From NCBI GenBank assembly GCA_003278225.1, contig QCGC01000008.1:1-51595 (forward strand): DNA of 51,595 bases. Direction: 5' to 3'. This document shows positions 27,680 through 36,162 of the stretch, piece by piece. The stretch comes from Prochlorococcus sp. AG-363-P01 (GTDB lineage Bacteria > Cyanobacteriota > Cyanobacteriia > PCC-6307 > Cyanobiaceae). The notes below the pieces were generated by a model that was given only the letters and a program-made list of their open reading frames with translations, made no database searches and was not told the origin of the DNA. Position numbers and translations under genes: made by a program. Position 1 is the stretch's first letter; each line of letters starts with the position of its first letter.

Positions 27680-27802
27680 TCAGCAATTCACTGAATGTGT
27701 AATCTGATTTTCTAAGCTTATGGATGAGCGTATGTCTACTCTTACAGGCCCCCACAAAAATTTGACAATAAAAGTAAAACCAGCAGCTATGCAAAAAAAC
27801 AT
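27680..27802 (-). CDS. Possible 40-aa membrane protein
   Basis: ATG to TGA ORF starting MFFCIAAGFTFIVKFLWGPV, one helix followed by a polar tail. No clear ribosome binding site; it runs against the surrounding plus-strand genes. Confidence 0.3.
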   Translation of the reverse strand: MFFCIAAGFTFIVKFLWGPVRVDIRSSISLENQITHSVNC

Positions 27803-27818
27803 TTGATGTTGTTTAGTT

Positions 27819-27877
27819 ATTAGAAAAAATTGATTAGTGTCGATGGTGCCTCAAAGACATCGCTTCCAACTTCAACA
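27819..27877 (+). repeat. Leader element, copy 1 (before 54-aa gene)
   Basis: Contains TTAGAAAAAATTGATTAGTG followed by a hairpin GGTGCC-TCAAA-GACATC and CGCTTCCAACTTCAACA. Same element at 30214-30272, 39853-39920 and 49041-49104, each just upstream of a small gene or its remnant. Confidence 0.8.
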
Positions 27878-27895
27878 CCCTATTGCTTCTTTTCC

Positions 27896-28060
27896 ATGGA
27901 TTGGGACTCTGCAAGAAAACACTGCAAAGACAAAAACTGGCAATGGTCACTAGAACTGATCAATCAAGCCCAACAAGAAATGGAAGAGCTAGAAAAGAAA
28001 GTGAAAAAGCTAGAAGACCAGCAGAAAGCACAGCGGTTATACAACGCTTGTAATTACTGA
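27896..28060 (+). CDS. Small coiled-coil protein, 54 aa
   Basis: Starts MDWDSARKHCKDKNWQWSLE; residues 22-45 form a strong coiled coil (EMEELEKKVKKLEDQQKAQ). I chose the ATG at 27896, which follows the leader element directly. Its stop overlaps the next start (TGATG). A 20-codon remnant of the same coiled-coil sequence is at 33258-33320. Confidence 0.6.
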   Translation: MDWDSARKHCKDKNWQWSLELINQAQQEMEELEKKVKKLEDQQKAQRLYNACNY

Positions 28061-28233
28061 TGAAAGAACTTAAGTGGAAACCAACTGATCAAGAACGGGA
28101 GGTGATGGAAGCCGTTTGGATGCAAGTCAAAGGAGCCTGCGAGAAACTCAAAGAAGAAACCAACGCCACTGATCAGCACGTCAACAAGATGCTTCTTGAA
28201 ATGGCTAACCGCTATTACTCATCAGAAGAATGA
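28060..28233 (+). CDS. Small helical protein, 57 aa
   Basis: MKELKWKPTDQEREVMEAVW, then VKGACEKLKEETNATDQHVN and a C-terminal helix with RYYSSEE. Soluble and charged. Overlaps both neighbours by 1-4 bases, so it is part of a tightly coupled three-gene unit. Function unknown. Confidence 0.6.
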   Translation: MKELKWKPTDQEREVMEAVWMQVKGACEKLKEETNATDQHVNKMLLEMANRYYSSEE

Positions 28234-28361
28234 ACCATCTCACTGCTACCTACATCGACTTCATTCAAACCATTGGTGTGATTGTGATCCTTGGGGTTGC
28301 TGCTTATGCCGTCAAAGGAATACTGCTAGGCGTAGAGAAGGCACAGATCAACATAGAATAG
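28230..28361 (+). CDS. Small membrane protein, 43 aa (paralogue of 49548-49682)
   Basis: MNHLTATYIDFIQTIGVIVI then LGVAAYAVKGILLGVEKAQI: one helix. The copy at 49548 is nearly identical. Its ATG overlaps the stop of the preceding gene (ATGA). Confidence 0.7.
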   Translation: MNHLTATYIDFIQTIGVIVILGVAAYAVKGILLGVEKAQINIE

Positions 28362-28363
28362 TA

Positions 28364-28450
28364 ATGCATACCCTTGACCCGTTAAGCCAAGTCTCTGGAG
28401 GGAATGCTTCTTCTCCTTTGCTGTAGATCATGGGTTGTAGCAGGCTCAGC
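28364..28450 (+). pseudogene. Decayed copy of the 56-aa membrane protein gene
   Basis: MHTLDPLSQVSGGNASSPLL then TAG, where the intact copy at 49684 has a leucine codon (CTGTAG against CTGTTG). Homology continues past the stop (ATCATGGG) before fading. Same gene order as in the intact cassette. Confidence 0.75.
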
Positions 28451-28587
28451 AGCAATGTCGATGAGGCATAGCCTAGAAGCACATTAAGGGCTTATCCTTG
28501 GACATAAAATGCAGGTCAAGGCTTTTGAAATTACTAATAAGAAGATTTTTGAATAAGAAATATGAGTAATATAGATCTAGAAAATCA

Positions 28588-29142
28588 ATGATCAGTTCCA
28601 GTAATTCAGTTCGATTCCTCGTTCCTTTGGTTTTGATTGGAATCGCTTGGGTTCAGGAGCTAATTGATCAGATCTGGTTTAGTGGAAATTGGAACCTTCT
28701 AATGGGAAGGGGATATCCATGGTGGGGACTCTTTACCGCTCCTTTCAGTCACAGTGGATTTAGTCATTTGCTTTCAAACACACTTCTGTTTCTCCCTTTA
28801 AGTTGGCTTGTCCTTTCAAAAGGGCTACGCAATTACATCTCAGTCTGGGCGTGTGTTTTGTTTGTCGAAATATTCCAAGTGTTCTTTTGGGCTACTCCAG
28901 CTCATGGGATGTCAGGAGTGGTGTTTGGCCTCATTGGATATTTGTTGATTATTGGCTTTCTGGAAAAACGTTTTCTTGCAATTATCCTCTCCATTATAAG
29001 TTTTGGACTATATGGCCACTTTCTTCCATCTTTACTTCCATGGAATGTGCCGCAAGGCGTTAGCTGGATAGGACACTTCAGTGGCTTTATAGGTGGGCTA
29101 TTAGGGGCTCTGGGTATTTATAGAGAGCCTGACAAGGTTTAG
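28588..29142 (+). CDS. Rhomboid family intramembrane serine protease
   Basis: 184 residues, about six helices. HSGFSHLLSN (55-64) supplies the HxxxN region, GMSG (107-110) the catalytic Ser109, and IGHFSGF (161-167) the catalytic His163. All active-site elements are present, so activity is expected: cleavage of single-helix membrane proteins. Not obviously in an operon. A second rhomboid lies 2.7 kb away. Confidence 0.88.
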   Translation: MISSSNSVRFLVPLVLIGIAWVQELIDQIWFSGNWNLLMGRGYPWWGLFTAPFSHSGFSHLLSNTLLFLPLSWLVLSKGLRNYISVWACVLFVEIFQVFFWATPAHGMSGVVFGLIGYLLIIGFLEKRFLAIILSIISFGLYGHFLPSLLPWNVPQGVSWIGHFSGFIGGLLGALGIYREPDKV

Positions 29143-29357
29143 TAGGCATCAGGATTCTCTCTTTTCAAATTCCTCGCCTGGCTATGGCAACTATCCGGTG
29201 ACCAACGATTTCTTATCGCTTCCATGAAGTCGTAAATAAATTCATCAGGGCATTCAAGTTCTTCTTGCAATTCGTTGAGTTCATCAATGAAGAACTCAGA
29301 GACACGGGAAATAGGCCCTGTGTTTTGTTCTTCTGTTGGCTTCCACTTCTTATTCAT
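29139..29357 (-). CDS. Small acidic hypothetical protein, 72 aa
   Basis: Begins MNKKWKPTEEQNTGPISRVS, then an acidic helical part (DELNELQEELECPDEFIYDF). Overlaps the stop of an upstream membrane-protein frame by ATGA, so it appears translationally coupled to it. Convergent with the rhomboid gene, overlapping its end by four bases. Confidence 0.6.
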   Translation of the reverse strand: MNKKWKPTEEQNTGPISRVSEFFIDELNELQEELECPDEFIYDFMEAIRNRWSPDSCHSQARNLKRENPDAY

Positions 29358-29542
29358 TTGGATTTCTTTTTAAAACCAATCATTCCTGCCATATTGCCAG
29401 TTAAAGCAAAGTATCCAATAGCTCCAACAAATAATCCAAAAGCAATCAGGTTGGGAACGATCTCGCCAATAATCTGTCTTTCCCCAAAAACTAAAAAGGC
29501 GTTCACAACAAAGACTCTCGCCCAGTTATTAGCAAAATTTGC
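29354..29542 (-). pseudogene. Membrane protein paralogue lacking its start codon
   Basis: The frame reads ANFANNWARVFVV, then GEIVPNLIAFGLFVGAIGYF, closely matching the intact protein at 48730-48927, but the ATG of that copy is GCA here. No replacement start in frame with a ribosome site was seen. The 29-aa zinc-ribbon ORF overlaps its beginning in another frame. Possibly expressed by coupling, more likely decayed. Confidence 0.6.
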
Positions 29543-29618
29543 ACTGAATGAACTTTAATGATTTGTCCGATTTAATGGGTGAACCACATTCTTTGCAGCT
29601 ATTTGGAATCTCTTTCAT
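29529..29618 (-). CDS. Possible 29-aa zinc-ribbon miniprotein
   Basis: ATG ORF MKEIPNSCKECGSPIKSDKS then LKFIQCKFC: two CxxC pairs separated by 14 residues, a complete zinc-ribbon ligand set. AAGGAAG lies 11 bases upstream. It overlaps the membrane-protein remnant. Could also be the surviving end of a longer zinc-finger gene. Confidence 0.4.
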   Translation of the reverse strand: MKEIPNSCKECGSPIKSDKSLKFIQCKFC

Positions 29619-29688
29619 GTCAACAGTCTACTTCCTTGTAATCATTGAATTGCGATTGACTAAAACTAAAGCGTAATAAATTCCTCAT

Positions 29689-30012
29689 TCAAGCATCCTC
29701 TTTTGAAATCACCTCTGCATCAACCACATTTTGTGAATCAACAAAGTCATTGTTTTTTCTATCAATCCAACTATTGATTCCAGCGACAAAGGGCTGAGAT
29801 CCTTTGTAGATAAAAACTGCAGTCGGCAAAACACTAATAATGCCTACCAAGGGGTTCCTAAAAAGCAATCTGCCTGCACGAGCATTAAATAGGATAATTA
29901 ATGCTGTTGGGATCAATACACTCAGAATTGTTTTAAGACCTTCTGACCAGCCGACACGATAAATCCACCAAATAGAAGCGATGCCAACGATGTAAAAAGC
30001 TAGATATGACAT
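29689..30012 (-). CDS. Hypothetical membrane protein, 107 aa
   Basis: Three hydrophobic segments in the first 70 residues (YLAFYIVGIASIWWIYRV; ILSVLIPTALIILF; LVGIISVLPTAVFIY), then a charged tail (WIDRKNNDFVDSQNVVDAE). No family recognised. Confidence 0.6.
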   Translation of the reverse strand: MSYLAFYIVGIASIWWIYRVGWSEGLKTILSVLIPTALIILFNARAGRLLFRNPLVGIISVLPTAVFIYKGSQPFVAGINSWIDRKNNDFVDSQNVVDAEVISKEDA

Positions 30013-30213
30013 AAAGTAATTATAGGGAAATTATTTCTAACAGCCTATTTCGCTACTAATACTCAAGCTATACCGATTTTCTTGGAGTTGCTGCTATAGC
30101 CGTCTCATTATTCAACTTTCAAGATGCGATAAACCATCTTCTTACCCTTGACAAACTAACTTTCAACTCGATGCAGTAGTAATGACCTCATCCTTATGGG
30201 ACATTTCGATAAT

Positions 30214-30272
30214 GTTCATTGGTTCTCGCAAAATTGGTTAATGTCGGTGGTGTCTCATAAACATCGATCCTG
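30214..30272 (+). repeat. Leader element, copy 2 (before DUF1330 gene)
   Basis: AAAATTGGTTAATGTCGGTG and hairpin GGTGT-CTCATAA-ACATC; diverged but recognisable. A partial copy of the CCCGTAAGG inverted-repeat element (about 30160-30200) sits just before it, the same order as at 39766 and 48949. Confidence 0.7.
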
Positions 30273-30285
30273 ACTCACGTTTCTT

Positions 30286-30627
30286 ATGGCTAAAAAAGGT
30301 GCAAAAGGTTATTGGATCTCAACATCAACAGTTATTAATCAAGAGCTCTTTGCTGAATACGTAGACAAGGTAGGGCCTTGGTTAAAAGAAGTTGGAGGTG
30401 AAGTCTTCGCCAAAGACACTGAACCCCAAGGGAAAGAGCAAACAGAAGGTGCCAACTTAGCTGTTATTTGTGAGTTTCCCTCCATGCAAGCAGCTATTGA
30501 CGCTTATGAATCCTCGGAGTATCAAGAGCTAAGCAAAATCCGCAAAGCCGCTACAGAAAATGCAACCTTCACGATCATGGAAGGGATGGATGAAGCAACA
30601 AAACTAAGAAGAGCAATGGGCAAATAA
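30286..30627 (+). CDS. DUF1330 family protein, 113 aa
   Basis: KGYWISTSTVIN (7-18), then EFPSMQAAIDAYESSEYQEL and KIRKAATENATFTIMEG: the dimeric ferredoxin-like fold of DUF1330. Cytosolic, function unknown. Starts 14 bases after the leader element. A possible short frame (DDVNIQQRLVEKRLARFYKR) follows at about 30660-30750 without a clear start. Confidence 0.82.
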   Translation: MAKKGAKGYWISTSTVINQELFAEYVDKVGPWLKEVGGEVFAKDTEPQGKEQTEGANLAVICEFPSMQAAIDAYESSEYQELSKIRKAATENATFTIMEGMDEATKLRRAMGK

Positions 30628-30797
30628 ATGAAAGAGTAAAAAACAAAGAGGGTGCTATTAGGCGAATAACAAATGATGATGTCAATATCCAACAACGACT
30701 AGTTGAAAAGAGATTGGCTCGTTTCTACAAGAGATATGCAGATCAATGTCATTGAAGTCGATAACAAGCAACTAGATAAAAGGGGGCCTGATAAACG

Positions 30798-31079
30798 CTA
30801 GGCAGCCTCTGGACACCAACCAATCTCTTTCTCTCGTAGCTGCTGCCATAAGGGACATCTTGATGTCAGGTGTTCGCCGTAAGGAATCAACCTTTCTTGG
30901 ATGTGGCAAGTTAGAACCGTTCGGCAATGTTTGTCGCAGCAATAGTTGAAGTGTTGGCACGTTATGCAAACGCAAGCTGAACGAGATTTTTTGAGTATTC
31001 CTTCTTCGAGGTACTCCCATTCAGCTTCTTCGTTGAAGCGTTTGACTGGAATCGCTTTCTTGGCCTGACTCTTACGCAT
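30798..31079 (-). CDS. Cysteine-rich conserved protein, 93 aa
   Basis: Ten cysteines, most in CVCITC, FNYCCDKHC, LTCH and SRCPLW, a pattern that suggests metal binding or a structural zinc site. The start MRKSQAKKAIPVKRF is basic. It resembles a conserved marine cyanobacterial hypothetical, but I cannot name the family. Confidence 0.65.
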   Translation of the reverse strand: MRKSQAKKAIPVKRFNEEAEWEYLEEGILKKSRSACVCITCQHFNYCCDKHCRTVLTCHIQERLIPYGEHLTSRCPLWQQLREKEIGWCPEAA

Positions 31080-31230
31080 TGACCTAATCCAATAGGAGCC
31101 GCTGGGATCATCCAGTCATCAGCCTTGAAGACTGCATACGGGGAAGAGGAAGATGCCACGAACTTATAAATAGTACACTTGTTCTACTCGCAGATTCCTA
31201 GTCTGTCAACACAAGTAAAAACTCACTAGT

Positions 31231-31404
31231 ATGTTTCAAATTTTGGGTATCAAAGTGAAAGCAGTTCTCCCGTTGGTTTTAGCTTTATCAGTGAGTGCAG
31301 GTCCAACTTTGGCTTGGGGCGGTGGTGATTGTCCGTTTTCCAAGAAAGGCATAAATCAGGAAGCATCAACAGAAAAGGTAGAGAAGTCCGAATCTTCCAA
31401 TTAA
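31231..31404 (+). CDS. Small exported protein, 57 aa
   Basis: Signal peptide (about 9-29, ending GPTLAWGGG) followed by GDCPFSKKG and a charged tail (STEKVEKSESSN). One cysteine. Too short for its own entry in many annotations. Function unknown. Confidence 0.6.
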   Translation: MFQILGIKVKAVLPLVLALSVSAGPTLAWGGGDCPFSKKGINQEASTEKVEKSESSN

Positions 31405-31445
31405 CAAGAAATCCATTAAGGTCACCGGAATTTAATTTTTAGACA

Positions 31446-31604
31446 GTGGGCTTCGACCTAGTAGCAATCAGCCTTTCTTCTGTGCTTGCACTGGGTGCTA
31501 TCTGGCTAGTTAGCAGCTTCTTTGAAGAAGATGATGACGACCAAGATGGTGGTGGATTGGGTTCGCCTCTTTATGCACCTGCTTACGCAGGAAACCCTGC
31601 CTAA
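31446..31604 (+). CDS. Small membrane protein with acidic tail, GTG start, 52 aa
   Basis: GTG start, then GFDLVAISLSSVLALGAIWL (one helix), EEDDDDQDGGG, and an end rich in Pro/Ala/Tyr (SPLYAPAYAGNPA). No ATG is available in the frame before the helix. 41 bases after the 57-aa gene on the same strand. Confidence 0.5.
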   Translation: MGFDLVAISLSSVLALGAIWLVSSFFEEDDDDQDGGGLGSPLYAPAYAGNPA

Positions 31605-31818
31605 CTCAAATAGCTTTGTTTCATTTCTTGTCTCTTAGCTACTTTTCCCATATCGCGTTTGCATATAGCGGTGAGTATTTTTTCTGATAGACCAGAATAC
31701 AAAACCTCTTAAATAATATCGCACCAAGAAGCTACCTATATGTGTATATCTCGCAGACAATACGAGACTATCCTTATAAAATTCGGCATCGACTACCGCT
31801 AAATATTGCTTCAAAAGA

Positions 31819-32406
31819 ATGCTTGAGAAGGTTTCTAAAGATGATTGGCAATATCTCTTACCTTTCTTAGCTTGCTCAATTTGCTTTGTAGCAACAGACC
31901 TATTTAGACTCATAGAGAAATCAAGATTTGCCTATTGGTCTGGAGGCCTGCTCATTGAGCCATACAGAATTATTACGACGCACTTCATTCACGGTGATGC
32001 CAACCATCTAATCGCAAATATCTTCGGAATTGTTGTAGCAAGATATTGTCTTAAAGCCCTAAGGCTAAAAGGTAACTCCTTTTTCCTTTTACTTGTCGCC
32101 TTCTTAATACCACTACAAACACTGATCTTTTGGTTAGTTGACATTTTCTTTTTTGGAAACCTAATGTCACTCGCCGTTGGATTTAGCGGAGTTCTCTACG
32201 GAGTAGATGCGTTTATTCTGCTCGCATCAATTTACGGAAAACAACGTTTTGCCGGCCTGGATATACAACTCAAAAAAGACAAGCAAATTCGTCAGACTAT
32301 GATTGTTCTAACAAGTATCGGAATTGCTTGGTCTCTACTGCCTGGCATAAGCCTACTTGGACATTTAGCAGGTTTTAGTGCAGGAGCACTTTTATTTCTG
32401 CTGTAA
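31819..32406 (+). CDS. Rhomboid family intramembrane serine protease
   Basis: 195 residues. THFIHGDANHLIANI (54-68) gives the HxxxN region, GFSG (121-124) the catalytic Ser123 and LGHLAGFSAG the catalytic His182. Six membrane helices. Complete active site. Distinct in sequence from the rhomboid at 28588, so not a recent duplicate. Confidence 0.85.
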   Translation: MLEKVSKDDWQYLLPFLACSICFVATDLFRLIEKSRFAYWSGGLLIEPYRIITTHFIHGDANHLIANIFGIVVARYCLKALRLKGNSFFLLLVAFLIPLQTLIFWLVDIFFFGNLMSLAVGFSGVLYGVDAFILLASIYGKQRFAGLDIQLKKDKQIRQTMIVLTSIGIAWSLLPGISLLGHLAGFSAGALLFLL

Positions 32407-32575
32407 GACAAAGATCAAAATATGGAGCTTATGAATAAAGGGGTTTGAGATTATAATTTTTCGAAATCGAGCCTAAAATATCCCTCTCCATTTCCGAATC
32501 ATCTATTTGATGGAATGATAATCAGAGGTGTATCGCTGCTTAAGTGCTGGAACAAAAAGTGATGTACTCAATCTC

Positions 32576-33178
32576 TTAAAACCTAAAGCGTAGACCAAGT
32601 AAAGCATTTAGATTAGGGTGGTTACCAGATTTTATTGACTGTCCGGCAATAGAGAATTTATCAAACAAGTCCACATCACCTTGGATAAAGATATCCGTTG
32701 TTTCAGTAACTAACCATGTCCAACCTAATGAAAACTTATATGTTCTTGTCCAAGAACTATCAGATTTAAAATTCTTTCCAAACACCTTTTTACTACCATT
32801 AATACTTACATTTGTAGATCCAAGACCTATACCTAAACTTGGGTATGTCGAATGACCTAGTGGTATATCCCAAAAAAGAGTTCCAATTGTTGACTCTGTT
32901 TCTATATTAATCGGAATCTGACCATATACATCACCACCCGACTTTGTATAACCAATCTCTGTCCTTATGTCGCCGAAATCATAGCCAATTCCTAATCTTC
33001 CCGCCGTGCCAAGCAATGTCGCACCTCCTGCAGCGGATATATAAAAGTCATTTTCATTTTCTTCAGCACTTGAAGTCCTAGACGTACCTGCAGAGATTGG
33101 GCTACTAAATATCGAGAATATCAAGGCTGCAGAAGCGATACCTTTTGAAACGAAAAAACTAGAAAGCCTTTTAGGCAT
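32576..33178 (-). CDS. Small outer-membrane beta-barrel protein, 200 aa
   Basis: Signal peptide (1-30, ending PISAG) then alternating beta-strand pattern with Gly/aromatic residues, ending in LLGLRFRF, the aromatic C-terminal signature read by the BAM complex. About eight strands, OmpA/OmpW-like in size. Similar N-terminus and upstream region to the barrel gene at 47329. Confidence 0.75.
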   Translation of the reverse strand: MPKRLSSFFVSKGIASAALIFSIFSSPISAGTSRTSSAEENENDFYISAAGGATLLGTAGRLGIGYDFGDIRTEIGYTKSGGDVYGQIPINIETESTIGTLFWDIPLGHSTYPSLGIGLGSTNVSINGSKKVFGKNFKSDSSWTRTYKFSLGWTWLVTETTDIFIQGDVDLFDKFSIAGQSIKSGNHPNLNALLGLRFRF

Positions 33179-33202
33179 TGAATTCTCTCACACAATAATA
33201 TG

Positions 33203-33208
33203 ATTATA
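33203..33208 (-). promoter_or_regulatory. Candidate -10 box for the barrel gene
   Basis: TATAAT on the minus strand 25 bases before the ATG, followed by TGTGTGAG. The barrel gene at 47329 has the same layout (TATAAT at 47849-47854, then TGTGTGAG), so the upstream regions are probably duplicated together. Confidence 0.45.
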
Positions 33209-33257
33209 CTTTGTCTTATAAAGGAAGGATTTCGATAAGAAGCTTAAACGACATGAA

Positions 33258-33320
33258 ATGGAAGAACTAGAAAAGAAAGTGATAAAGCTAGAAGACCAGC
33301 AGAAAGAACAAGAAGACTGA
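33258..33320 (+). pseudogene. Fragment of the coiled-coil gene at 27896
   Basis: MEELEKKVIKLEDQQKEQED repeats the C-terminal coiled coil of the 54-aa protein at DNA level; the first half is missing. Confidence 0.65.
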
Positions 33321-33472
33321 TGGAAGAGTAATGAGCTTGCTTGATAGTCGATCTGTTTCCAAGGCTCTAGAAGATGTTGTTACTCATAAAAAACGGTCTG
33401 TAAAGACTCATACCGTGTAAGGGATCTCACTTGCAGGGATATAACCGCTGCTATCAATCACTAATAAAAACT

Positions 33473-33616
33473 ATGCCCAATTCAAGAATGATGTGGGGTG
33501 ATCCTCCTTACACATCTCCTCCTTCCAGGAAAGCCCTTAAAAAGATAGATAACCAGATAGAGGCTGCTAAAATAAAAGGAGCATCAAAACACGAAACTAT
33601 TAAACCCAAAAGTTAA
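33473..33616 (+). CDS. Small cassette protein, 47 aa (MPNSRMMWGDPP family)
   Basis: MPNSRMMWGDPPYTSPPSRK then a basic helical tail (ALKKIDNQIEAAKIKGASK). Related copies: a decayed one from 42053 and one cut by the window edge from 51545, all preceded by CAATCACTAATAAA. Start chosen because all copies share it. A hairpin follows directly. Confidence 0.6.
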   Translation: MPNSRMMWGDPPYTSPPSRKALKKIDNQIEAAKIKGASKHETIKPKS

Positions 33617-33619
33617 GAA

Positions 33620-33639
33620 GAGGTTCTAGAAGAAACCTC
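33620..33639 (+). terminator. Hairpin after the 47-aa gene
   Basis: GAGGTT-CTAGAAGA-AACCTC, repeated with the same sequence after the decayed copy at 42198-42217. No strong T tract, so a terminator role is uncertain. Confidence 0.5.
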
Positions 33640-33741
33640 AGAGTAATTACATACCCTCTAAGTAAGAGTCCAATTTATAGATGCCATCAAACATTGCAAT
33701 GGATAGGTAACTTGGTTGGGATATAAGGCTTTATAATTGAA

Positions 33742-36162
33742 ATGCTTTCCTCGCCAAGATTTACAATCTGGCACAAAGAGCATTCATTATTAATCAACTG
33801 TGAATTAAAAGCAAGAGTTTTCAACAGAAAAATTATTATGCCATTTACCTCAAAAGCAATCAATAATATTTATAGATTAGTTTGTAGAATTGACTGGAAT
33901 TCATATCGAAAGGTAGGGAGAAATTATTACCATTCTGGGCAATATAATAAGGCAATAATTGAATTTAAGAAATCAATAAATATAAATGAGGAATCATCTA
34001 CATATGCATGGATTGGCAAAGCATTCTTTAGTCTAAAAAACTACAAAAAAGCTATATATGCATTTAAAAAATCAGTCGCTCTAGAGGAAAATTGGTTTAT
34101 CTATAAAGACCTTGGTTACGCATTATTGTATTCAAAGAAATATTCTCAAGCTATAGATGCATTTGAGAAATCCTTAGCTATTAATAAGGATAAGTCTATA
34201 GTTAACCAGTACGAGGCTTCAGCTACATATAAGTCGATTGGCAAAGCATTATTTAAGCTAAATAATTATAAAGATGCTATAAATAAATTCAATAAAGCAA
34301 TAAGCATCCAAAAAGAGACTCTGAATAAATATAAGCAGTCCATTACTTTAGAAGGATATATTTTGGCTTGTAAAGACCACAAAGAAGCTTGGCCTAATTA
34401 CGACAAATACAAGAAGACTAGAGATTCATTGAATAAATCAATAAGTGTTACGGAGGATCAATCTTCATATGTCTGGATGGGAAAGGCATTCTTTATGCTA
34501 AATAACTATAAAGGAGCCATAAGTCTATTCAATCAAGCAATATTGATAGAAGAAGATTCAACTACATATCAATGGATTGGCAAAACATACTTTAATCTAA
34601 AGAGTTATAAAGAAGCTACCAAGGCATTTAAGAAATCAATCGCTTTAAAAGACAATTGGCTAATCTATCAAGATCTTGGTTACGCATTATTGTATTCCAA
34701 GAAATATTCTGAGGCAATAGATGCATTTGAGAAATCAATAGATATAGAGCCAAGCCATGGCTCTTTCAATGGCATTGGTAAATCATTAAGCAAGCTCAAG
34801 AAATATAATCTAGCCATAGATGCTTTTTCAAAGTCACTCAAGATCAAAAAAGATCCAACAATATATATAGATCTTGGATGGGCAAGCTTTAGAGAGAAAT
34901 CTTATTTACTAGCACAAGAATCATTCCAGAATGCCATAAAGATAGAGAAGAGTTGGCTTGCATATCAAGGTCTTGGATGGTCGATATTAATGCTATCAAA
35001 TAAGACTCTAGAAAATGTAGATGCAAGAAAACAATATTTTTCAGGAAACTTCTCAGCCAGGTTAAGAGAGATTGAATATTATAACCCATTTCAAGGTCTT
35101 GGATTCTCCTCTCTTGGACAGTATCCCAATAAAGAAGCTGAAGATGCATTTAAAAAATCACTTGGTCTTAAACAAGAATGGGAACGTTTACAAGATCTTG
35201 GCGTTGCCTATATACATATCAATCAATATGCACATGCAATAGATCAATTAAAGGCATCATTATTGTTGAACAAGAATTGGAAAACATATTATGCATATGG
35301 TATAGCTCGACATAGATTAAAAATCAATGGACGCAGTGCTGAAGTAATACAAGCATATACTTTGGCCTCTAATCTTAAAAAGCACTGGAGAATCTATTAT
35401 GATCTTGGTAGGGTATTAGAGAATACAAAACAATATGATAAAGCAATAGACGCATACCGTAAGTCAAGCTTCCTAGAAAAAAGCTCTGAGAGGTCAACTT
35501 TATCAGCTAGATTGTATTATCACTTTGGGTCTGCATTACTTAAGTCTGAACAATACTCAGAGGCATATGAAATGCTTCTTAAATCTATTCAGATAAGAAA
35601 AGATGATTATGCTTCTCATCGAGACCTGGGCTGGGCACTGCTAAACCTTGAAAAATACAAAGAAGCGAATAAAGCTTTTTTAGAGTCAATAAATTTATTT
35701 GAAAATTGGAGTTCTTATAGAGGTCTTGGCATGGTTGCATCAAGATTAGGAAAATATTCTGATGCCGTTGATTTACTTAAAAAGGCATCTTTACTTGAAG
35801 TGAATGCAAATAGAAAGTCATATCGGGAACTTGGCTGGGCGTTATTTAATACAAATCAATATCATCAGGCTTTAGAGAGTTTTCAGAAATCAGTAAAATT
35901 TAAGCCGAATTCTAGTTCGTACTATGGCATTGGCAAAGTATATATAAAATTGAAGAATTATACTCTAGCAATAGAGGCTTTACGAGAATCAATTAAATTA
36001 ACAAAAACCTGGAAGAACTATAGAGATCTTGGTCTAGCATTAGTTCATTCTAAAAAGTACACAGAGGCTATCGTTGCCTTTAAAAACTCTCTTGAAATTA
36101 ATCATAATTCTGATTCATATATGGGAATTCAAAAGGCAGAGAATCAACTAAAAAAAGCATAA
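33742..36162 (+). CDS. TPR-repeat protein, 806 aa
   Basis: About twenty tetratricopeptide-like repeats with the recurring W-x-x-Y-x-x-LG/IG and A-I-x-A-F pattern. The first 40 residues are not TPR; an internal ATG at codon 34 (MPFTSKAINN) could be the real start. The C-terminal two thirds aligns with the TPR protein at 4558-6108, including YYAYGIARHRLKINGRS. No signal or membrane segment. The Stealth gene follows about 400 bases later, so a scaffold role in glycan synthesis is a reasonable guess. Confidence 0.85.
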   Translation: MLSSPRFTIWHKEHSLLINCELKARVFNRKIIMPFTSKAINNIYRLVCRIDWNSYRKVGRNYYHSGQYNKAIIEFKKSININEESSTYAWIGKAFFSLKNYKKAIYAFKKSVALEENWFIYKDLGYALLYSKKYSQAIDAFEKSLAINKDKSIVNQYEASATYKSIGKALFKLNNYKDAINKFNKAISIQKETLNKYKQSITLEGYILACKDHKEAWPNYDKYKKTRDSLNKSISVTEDQSSYVWMGKAFFMLNNYKGAISLFNQAILIEEDSTTYQWIGKTYFNLKSYKEATKAFKKSIALKDNWLIYQDLGYALLYSKKYSEAIDAFEKSIDIEPSHGSFNGIGKSLSKLKKYNLAIDAFSKSLKIKKDPTIYIDLGWASFREKSYLLAQESFQNAIKIEKSWLAYQGLGWSILMLSNKTLENVDARKQYFSGNFSARLREIEYYNPFQGLGFSSLGQYPNKEAEDAFKKSLGLKQEWERLQDLGVAYIHINQYAHAIDQLKASLLLNKNWKTYYAYGIARHRLKINGRSAEVIQAYTLASNLKKHWRIYYDLGRVLENTKQYDKAIDAYRKSSFLEKSSERSTLSARLYYHFGSALLKSEQYSEAYEMLLKSIQIRKDDYASHRDLGWALLNLEKYKEANKAFLESINLFENWSSYRGLGMVASRLGKYSDAVDLLKKASLLEVNANRKSYRELGWALFNTNQYHQALESFQKSVKFKPNSSSYYGIGKVYIKLKNYTLAIEALRESIKLTKTWKNYRDLGLALVHSKKYTEAIVAFKNSLEINHNSDSYMGIQKAENQLKKA

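Noticed and set aside
29265-29558. Two similar open frames (29265-29558 plus, 48669-48854 minus) sharing NNPKAIRLGT
   Set aside because: Both are antisense to the paralogous membrane-protein genes, so their likeness only reflects the real genes on the other strand.
33331-33420. 29-aa ORF MSLLDSRSVSKALEDVV
   Set aside because: No ribosome site or signal and it lies among gene fragments; too short to support.
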